DNA from: Desmodesmus armatus
Taxonomy: Eukaryota; Chlorophyta; Chlorophyceae; Sphaeropleales; Scenedesmaceae
Direction: 5' to 3'
Length of the DNA stretch: 64,000 nt
Assembly (NCBI GenBank): GCA_007449985.2
Contig: VIIQ02000352.1
Location: 1-64,000, forward strand
The notes under the pieces are model-generated. The model was not told the origin of the DNA, searched no databases, and saw only the letters and a program-made list of their open reading frames with translations. The position numbers and the translations under genes were made by a program. Each line of letters starts with the position of its first letter. The stretch's first letter is position 1. Positions 56,501 to 64,000 of this stretch are shown one piece after another.

Positions 56501-59500
56501 TTTCCATGTTTCATCTTGTGTGTCCAGCAGACTGTTGCAGGCACACGATTTCTGGGACTCTCGAGCAGACGTGTCATGTTGACTAGCGATATGACTCCAT
56601 CCGGGTGGTAGCAGGGTGGGGCATTACCAAGGTTGCTCACATGTTTGATTGAATGCTCTTCTTGCCTAGGCCTTGGACGATGGGGGTGGTTTGCAATGGC
56701 ATGTGTGCTGCTGTGTGTGCTGTGTGCCTGTTGGCGGTCATGCGGCTAGCGTCACCCCTGCACCCGTGAGCTTCACTGACGCTGTTGCTGTATGCGCCAA
56801 TTATCCAGAGCGGCTTCAAGCCTGCCTTGGCGTGCCCTCCACCAGGGATGTGCCATGTCATTGGCTTCAGCACAGCGGCCTTGTGGTCCGTGAGAGCATG
56901 TATGGTGGCTATCAAATTTGGCAACATTGCTTGCAACCAGGTTTCGAGTGGCCATGTGTCGGTGTTGCTGGGCACTGCACACCGGTCGGAGTATCCTCTG
57001 CATGTGGTAGTGCATAGCTGCATCTGTGTCTGGATTTCAATGGCTCTGGTGTGTATTTGTATCTGTGTGCACACGTGCGGGCACTGCCTAACAGGGGTGC
57101 TATCGGCAACCCAGGTGCCAAGTGTCCTGGTGAGCTGTCAGGCCTGCCGAGTGATGTATTGTCGAGCGCTTGCTGACAAGGCCCTGTTGGGTGGGCTGAG
57201 TGGGCAGCAGGCAGCTCTGTTTGTGTAGGCACGCAAACATGGTGTCTGGGTTACATCACCGGTGGATGGAAACTTGTGTGCCGCAGAACCTGCGCCAGGT
57301 TCTGTGTTGCCGCAGTGCAGGTGCTTGATCCCGTGCATCACAACACTGATCGCTTTGGAAGTCACTGCCCCCGCCCCCCAGTCTCCTTTGAGCTTGTAGT
57401 ACAACATGGCCTGATCGGCAGGCATTTGACATGAGGCGCAGGCACCCCAAAAGGGCGCCATTTGCGCAGGTTTTTCGCCACCGGCCGGGGTGGTGACATC
57501 CTCTGTCAGCCAGCTGTGGGGGCGGGGCCAATGTACTGGCCAAGCTTCTGAGACGTTTGGCTGGGCCCCTTTTCCATCACCTGCATTCTGGTGTGCTAGG
57601 CACACGTGATGCTGGCAATTTGGACACTGGTGTGTGTCAGGCACACGTGGTGTTGGCATTTCGGGAAGAGGTGGGTTTCATGTTGGTGTTACCTTGATTG
57701 GGCTGGGATGCATTTGCAGTAGTGCGGCCACTGGCTGTTGGGTAGGTGGCTTTGCAGCCAGGGCGGGCCCTTTGGGTGCATCTCCCATGTCTGAACTTGG
57801 CAAGGATGCTTGCCAACCATATTGCAATGGCTGTGTGTGGCGCGGCACATAAAAAAACATGCACTGTCTACAGCAGTGTGGTGCCCACATTATTGTCAAG
57901 ACTGCACTGCCAATCTAATGGTCGCAGCCTGCGTGCTGAGTAGGTGGCGCCCTTGGCTGACTGTCATCGGCAGGTGTGATAGTACCAGGCTGTTTGATGC
58001 ATCCGGGGTTTGCCTGAAGCTGCTGCCGGCAGTGCAACATGACAGCCCCATGCCTGTTGATGTGCATAGCTTCAGCTTTATCCTGCAAGGGTGTCCATGA
58101 TACACACTGCGCGTGTGTATCTGTGCTGCTGGTAATGCTGTTGACAGTTTAGGTGATGAGAGGCTCCTCAGGTCTTGGTGGCTGCAGGGTTGCTGTTTTC
58201 TGTGTGCAATGGCTTGCTTGCTGGGCTGTGGGGGCTGATGATTCATGTGTTTCTGCAGGCACCATGAATGTCGGCAGGTCACATCGGGTTGCATCGTGGT
58301 GGCTGTTTTGCACATCCCATGATCATAGCTGTGCAGGTTGTGCTCCCCAGGGTGACTTATTTGGCAGCAGATTTGTCATCATCTTGTCTCTGTCAGCAGC
58401 AGAAACTCTGCCGACACGCTCTTGCTGCTATCTTCCCTGCCAAGCTGTCAACTGTTTCACAAGCGACGGCCGGTCTATGGTATGGCAGACCATAGATTGG
58501 GACTGTTGCATGTACACCCCTCATGACTGGGGTTTCAAGCAGACCTGGCTTGTGTGCTTTGCATCTGGGTGGTGACGGCCAACAGGTTGGCAGGCAGGTG
58601 ATCTCAGGGATTCACACTCACTGTCAGCATCCCAAGTGCGGTGCATACACTGTGTCCAGCTGTGTGGTGTGGGACACACCAGCACCTTGATATTGGTGTG
58701 AGGTATGTGTGGGAGATGTGACGATACAGGCAGACGTCACTATTCTGTGTGCATTTTGGCACGCCTTGCTTTGGGCAGTATGGGAATCTTTGCATTACAG
58801 TGTGTCCGTGAATGTGTGAATGTATGTTCAGAAGTACTGATGTGCTGTATGCTAGATCAGGTGGGACACCTGTGCGCCTGTGGTGTGATGGGAAGGACGC
58901 AGGGTTCCAGTATGTTGTTTGAAGTTCCATGCTGTTCCACAGCAATCCAAGCAGCATCATTACATGGATGAGTGTCCCACACGGCAGTGTCTCGGTCAAG
59001 GTTGGGGAGAATGTTGGCCGTGGTTGTAAGTGACAAGCCAGCTTCAATGGTGTGCAGCTCGGCCAGACTTGCTTGCTGATCCTCAGTCATCTGTACCTCA
59101 GCACTCTCACAGTTCTGTCGTTCGGGTCTAGATCTGTAAGTGTTGGGAATCATGATGGCTGCTTATGGCGTTCCAAACACTTGGGCATTGTCTTCTTGCT
59201 GAATACTTTGTGCAGGCGTTATCGTCAGGAGTCTAGGTTTGTTGTGGTTTGGCACGGCCAAGTTGCCAGCACCAGCCTGGCATCATGCAACAGGGTGCCC
59301 CGTTGTGTTCCCACGCAAGCGACCTCCGCGTTGCATAGACGTCTAGCTGTGTAGCCATCCAGCAGAAATTTGACAGGGTGTGTGCGTGTGGATCCATTAC
59401 TAAGGGGTAGTCAGCTCTGCAACCGTAGCGGTTGCAAACTACCACCATTTCGAAACTTAATGCAATCCCCAGACACTGGTGGCAGGTCGCACTGCTAAAT

Positions 59501-59546
59501 TGCAGCGTTCAATCACAACATCATCAATTTTACGCTTCTATCCAAG
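53502..59546. other. Long intergenic region, one weak minus-strand candidate
   Basis: The first kilobase is probably the 3' UTR of the modular gene. After that no exon is supported on the plus strand. On the minus strand, 57659-57138 is open for 173 codons and contains CPNCQHHVCLAHQ and WGACASCQMPADQAMLYYKL, a pattern of paired cysteines resembling a zinc-binding segment. The text around CCAACACCACGTGTGCCT is duplicated about 42 bases apart (57601-57665). Without splice support I leave it as a candidate. A small stem (TCTATGGT...ACCATAGA) lies near 58471-58495. Confidence 0.35.
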
Positions 59547-62500
59547 ATGGATAGGCGACTGCAGCAGGGATGGCTCATCCATGTAATGATTCTGCTTGTT
59601 GTTATCAGCTTTGTAGGTGTAGCTGCAAAGCGGGGTCAGAAACCTTATAAGGTGAATTTATTGCTTCAGTGTCCGTTGTACCAGGCAGCCAGTCGCACTA
59701 AAAACACAAGTCTGCACCACAGCAGCTGCGCAGCTGCTGTGACATGCTCCACAGCTGGCCCAGGACCGCTCGACAGTGGCTTGGTGTTAGTCAGCATGCC
59801 ACAGCAAGACACCACGACTGAAGAATTCAGTACTCAGCTGTGTCTGTGCAGGTCCGCGGAGTGCAACGATCAGCCACACAGGTAACCAGCAGCAACAGTT
59901 TGAACGGTATGCTTGCAGCAGTCAAACATCTCCAGTGCACAACAGCTTATGGTGCATCACACAGCAGTAGCAGCAGGGTCAGCATGCAACATGCTGCCAA
60001 TCTGCACAGCAGCCCGCCTATCAGCTGCACCCTCCTCCCACGGCAACACCGTTCGATCAACATACATTGGTGTGTATGTTGTGTACAGGTGCACAACTTG
60101 AAGCTCTGGACCAGTCCTGTGGACCAGTCAGTGTGCTGGTGTATGGAGAATGCCTGGCTGCTCCCGCGCCTCGCTGAGCCCGCACACAAACTCTGGGCTG
60201 AAGCCATGGTGAGTGCTCAGCCCCTTGCTAATCAAGGTGCTCGTGCTGACAAGGTGCTTGTGCACCTTGAACATCAGCTGTGAGCAGGACTCTCATGGGT
60301 GCAGCAATGCAAATTTGATTGTCTGCAGCAGCCATCCACTTGGGATGCTGTTGCTGTCAGTGCACCGGTCTTGGCAGTAGGTCAAAGCGAGGGTTACTTG
60401 AGTTTGGCAGAGCCTGCCACTCCAAGGGGGGCCCCACCAGTCTTTGGCATGGGTAGCGCCACGTGTTGTGCCCGCTGCATCAACACCCAGCACACCATAG
60501 CCTAACCCAGCCACGTTATTGGCGGGGCCTGACACAGCTTGATTTTGACAGTTCTTTGACCTCGCGTCATTTGTTTGTACCCACTGATGTTATGCCGCCC
60601 CCTCCGACTGTGCTGCAGGGTTTCAAGCACAGGAAGGGTGTGGGAAGGTGTGGCGGCTTTCTGGAGCCCTCATCGAGTTCAGCAGCTGGAGCAGCCGGCA
60701 ACCCCCCTGCTTCCAGCACCACCTCGACAACAGCACCCGCACTGGAACTTACTCAGAGACAAAGGTGCTTGAGCAGCTGGAGCAGCAGTGGAGCGCCAGA
60801 CGGGACGCTCGGGCGGCTGCCCTTGAGAAAAGGCAGCGCTTCCAGAATGGGGGTCAGGCTCCAGTTAACAACAGCACCACAGGCACAGCTGACAATAAGT
60901 CAGCTGCAGGGCAGGGTCCTGCTGCTGCCGGCAGCTCCTGGCAGGGCTTTGTGCTGTGGGTCTACGTGCTGGTGGTGGTTGTAGGGTTCTGTACTCGCCA
61001 GCACAGAGGACTGCCAGCTGTTCCTCTTGTTGCAGTCGCTGCAGTCGTGTTCATCATCAGCAGTGGAGCACTGCTGCCTGATGAAGCCGCAATCCAGCAG
61101 CTGGCAGGCATTCTCAAGGCGAACGGGACAACAGCAATGCTGGTAAGAACTCAAGGGCCCGAATGCAGCATGATTGGCGCTTGCATAAGGCAGAGGGCTG
61201 CTGTCCAGAATATGCTTGCAACACTGGCCTACCACACTGCCTTCTTGCTGCAGCAAGTCGTTTCGTTGCATCACATTCAACAATGTGGCCCATGTTGTCA
61301 TGCGCATCCTTTGCATACATACATGGATTACTCTTCTGTAGCCATGAGAAGCTCATGATGCTCAGACGGCCATGGATGTAGCATCCAGTTGCGCCGTCAA
61401 CCTCGTCATCCTCCTCACACTGCCTCCCTTACACACTGTCTGCTTGGCTTTGTGTGTGCTGCAGATTGGCCTCGCCTATGTGCTGGGCAAAATGTTAGTC
61501 TGTGTGCTGCTGCCCTTCTTGCTGGCCGCGGCGGCTTTTGTCAGCTTGACCTGGCTGTTGGTTGCTGCTGCCACACTGGCAGTTGCTTCCATTGCAGCCA
61601 ACTCCCAGTTCAGCCTGGCGGTTTGGTGCCGGAGCTACGCGTTTGGAGAGGGCGACCCCATCCGATGTGAGCATACTTGGGTGATACTGTTGCACTTATA
61701 CATGCCTCATCACAGCTTTTGAGAAATGCAGTGTAGTCTGAGTACTCATGAGCTCCTGGCATGAAGGAGTGGTGTTGGCATCAGCGTGCTCAGCATGCAC
61801 AATCTTCAGGAACATCCTCACAATGGCTGGCCAGCACTGATCAAAGTCATGCAGTCAGTCGTTCATGCACTCAGTCTTTCACTGAGTGGCACCGGCCAGC
61901 ACGCAGCTACCAAAGCCGCTGCAGTGCCTGCCTCGGTCTGACACCAGAATTCCTTGCGCAGCTATCAGGCGTGGTCCAATGTTACTTACTAGTGAGATTT
62001 GCTTCACCCAAGATGTGTCCTGCATCCAACGTTTACAGTGGTCCGGCCATGGCTATGTGTGATTTCTGCTGCTGCAGGCGCGATTGTGGGTGGCATTACT
62101 TCACTTATGTCCTGCATGGCCGCTGGGCTGCTCAAGTGGTGGCTTCGCCTGCTGACAGCACCCGTCATGTTGGTGTTGGCGTTTGGCCGCGAGGCACTCA
62201 GGGCCTGGGGGCTGTGGGCCAAGGCTGACCCCAAGGCACCATCAGCTGCATGGTGGCCCACGTCATCTGAACCTGCTGACCTAGCAATTGCGTGCCATTG
62301 GTACACTACCCTGCTTGGCTTGCGCCCTGCCATATGGTAAGTGGCTGCATTGCAGTGTTCCGGGGTACTGCCATACCCATGCATGTCGACATGAATTACT
62401 GTCTGGACGTCCAGACAGTAATAAAATGCATTATTTGCGCCCAACGGGATGATTGCCTTACTTTGGCAATGGTTTCAAGCACGTTTGCCGTTGCGCATGT

Positions 62501-62909
62501 GTCCGTCCCACCACATACTTTGAGCATGTCACTGTCCTTGTTCCCATACCTGTCAATGTACTGTCTACCATGCTACGCAATGGCCCACTGTGTTTCCTGA
62601 AGACGGCCAGAAGGCACCTGTGTTGCTCCATACACTCAGACGGCCACTAACACCGTGCTCTGCCTACCGCACTGCTGCCTGTGCAGGGTCGTAGGTGCTT
62701 GTGCCAATAACTGCAAGCTGACAGTTCTGGCAGCACTTCTGGTGGTCATCTCAGCCTCACTTGGGGTGCCGATGCAGCAGATGACACTACTCAAAATTTG
62801 GTGGCTGATGTTGCTGCTGCAGCAGCCGCTGGCCAAAGCAATGTTGTGGTGTTGGTCAGGCGCCGTCAGGATCTGTGATTTCAAGTCAACTGCAGGAGTG
62901 GGATGCTAA
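59547..62909 (+). CDS. Unidentified multi-pass membrane protein with signal peptide, 528 aa
   Basis: Eight exons, phases all consistent: 59547-59651, 59852-59881, 60089-60208, 60329-60452, 60619-61142, 61465-61666, 62078-62336 and 62687-62909 (TAA). The start is the first ATG before a classic signal sequence (WLIHVMILLVVISFVGVAA, residues ~9-27). About 200 residues follow that would face the lumen or outside, with Cys residues, NST sites and a charged helix (LEQLEQQWSARRDARAAALE). From residue ~234 there are several hydrophobic segments: WQGFVLWVYVLVVVVGFC, AVPLVAVAAVVFIISSGALL, MLVCVLLPFLLAAAAFVSLT, APVMLVLAFG, TVLAALLVVISASLG and IWWLMLLL. A Trp-rich loop (AAWWPTSSEPADLAIACHWY) lies between them. 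I do not recognise the family; a receptor, channel-like or envelope membrane protein would all fit. Confidence 0.75.
62396..62421. repeat. Perfect 26-bp palindrome in an intron
   Basis: TTACTGTCTGGAC is followed directly by its reverse complement with no spacer. It lies 60 bases after the donor of exon 62078-62336. Function unknown; perfect palindromes of this length are uncommon. Confidence 0.85.
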
Positions 62910-64000
62910 AGTGGCGTGACACTCGTGGCATAATGCCGCGGCAAAGGTGCACGCATGCACCGCTGGTGCTTCATGATTGTCAACGGTCAGCAAGGGCCCC
63001 TGACTGGTCTGTCTCTTTGCCTTGAACGTGCTCCAGACGTGCCCACGTATGGGCCAGCATAAATGCTGTGTCAGCAGTTACCCCTGCTGAGTCAGCTGGG
63101 TTGGTTTAACAGTGTTTGTATATGTGTAGCAGGTGTGCGTGTTTGCAGCAGGCAGGTTTGTATCTGTCGTTTAGCAAGCAATCACCAAACGTGATGCCTT
63201 TGCACCTGTGGATTCACCGGCATGGTGTTATCGTTTGAACCAGGCATAAAGCTCCTGCACTGATGCCCCTGCATCCTATCTACCTGCAGCAAACACAAGT
63301 GTCGGTCAGTGTGGTTTAGTGACAAGACCGCCTGTGCGTGAGATTGGCGCATGCTGCATTGTGCCCATGCATGGGCTGTGGGACACCGTCGCTTTTGTGG
63401 TCGACACAACGCCTCAGGTCTGCCCGTGCAGGCTCCGCTACCAGACTTTGTTTCTTTGGCAGCTGACGGCTGGCGTTGTGATGCTGCCTATTGGGCTGGA
63501 TGTCAGCACTATTCAGATTTCACACATGCAGATTCCTGTTTCTTTTTTTCAGTTAATGCTTCTGCTGCTCATCTTGCTTGAGCTCAAAGGAGACATGGGA
63601 GCAGTGCTTTCCCCAGTAACGTGTTTGCTTTGCTGTCAGTCGTGACTCTGTTGGCACCAAGCCCCGGTGGGCAACAAGCCAGTGGCAGCGCCTTTTGTTT
63701 CTGCATTTTCACACCATATGCTGATTACCCCTGGTTGTATTCTGGCAAGTGATGGTGTTGTTTCAGTCCCCCCCCCCCCTGAGCCCCTGGCTCCCTTGCA
63801 GCAGCTCCCTTGCCTTCCCGTAGCCAACCTTGTAACTGTAATTGATTACTTTCCTGCTAGATTGACCAGCCGGCAGTGTGTTACTGACACACGCTGTAAC
63901 TTTTGAAAGTGGGGCAGTTGCTGGCAGGGCAGTTTGCGTTGCCATGACCCGCGCGATGACCAAAGCCAGCCGTCAAAGACAAGGCTCGCAACAACTCCCC
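62910..64000. other. Window end: 3' UTR and possible start of another unit
   Basis: After the stop at 62909 the sequence is probably 3' UTR. A plus-strand open stretch at 63319-63645 contains hydrophobic text (QLTAGVVMLPIGLDVSTIQI; FFQLMLLLLILLEL) and could be an exon of a neighbouring membrane-protein gene, but I cannot fix its splice sites. A poly-C run lies at about 63770-63779. Confidence 0.3.

Noticed and set aside
57138..57659. Assignment of the Cys-rich stretch to an SLX1-like nuclease C-terminus
   Set aside because: The cysteine spacing and the expected Trp-containing end motif do not match; kept only as an unnamed candidate.

Overview
This is nuclear DNA of a eukaryotic green alga. 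Genes are split into many short exons with GTGAGT/GTAAG donors and TGCAG acceptors, introns are G-rich, 3' ends are long and T/G-rich, CTG/CAG repeats are abundant, and the first gene is a plant-type starch synthase III. A chlorophycean alga fits best (inference; the species cannot be read from the window). No prokaryotic operon, CRISPR array, rRNA or tRNA gene was recognised.

Layout. (1) 225-7001, plus: the 3' thirteen exons of a soluble starch synthase III, from the end of a CBM53 starch-binding module to the stop. The protein is unmistakable but the frame is broken at about eight places, and two exon ends are tandemly copied into the following introns. (2) 8972-24496, minus: four related ankyrin-repeat genes arranged as two copies of a pair. 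The first member of each pair has a second exon encoding membrane segments; the second member stops just before the same splice donor. All four have a TTACGTAA/TGACGTAA inverted repeat 48-95 bp upstream of the start codon. (3) 27894-29601, plus: 3' exons of an unidentified gene. (4) 29602-34835: gene-poor and rich in degenerate repeats. (5) 34836-39662, minus: a partly resolved multi-exon gene with repeated exon-like units. (6) 40134-42203, minus, and 42600-53501, plus: a divergent pair of unidentified Ala-rich membrane proteins with cleanly resolved exons. The plus gene (13 exons, 1024 aa by my count) carries an array of phase-1 symmetric exons, each adding a 40-43 aa Asp/Gly/Ala/Pro/Gln module; the array grew by duplication of two-exon blocks. 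(7) 59547-62909, plus: an unidentified protein of about 528 aa with a signal peptide and several membrane segments (8 exons, all phases consistent).

The genes do not form one pathway. The common theme is growth by local duplication: of exon ends (starch synthase), whole exons (42.6-53.5 kb and 34.8-36.2 kb), codon-level repeats (72-bp units) and gene pairs (ankyrin cluster). The unbroken frames of the genes at 40-53 kb and 59.5-62.9 kb argue that the starch synthase lesions are not simply uniform sequencing noise. The most notable candidates for undescribed biology are the paired ankyrin/ankyrin-membrane cluster with its shared palindromic promoter element, and the modular exon-array gene.
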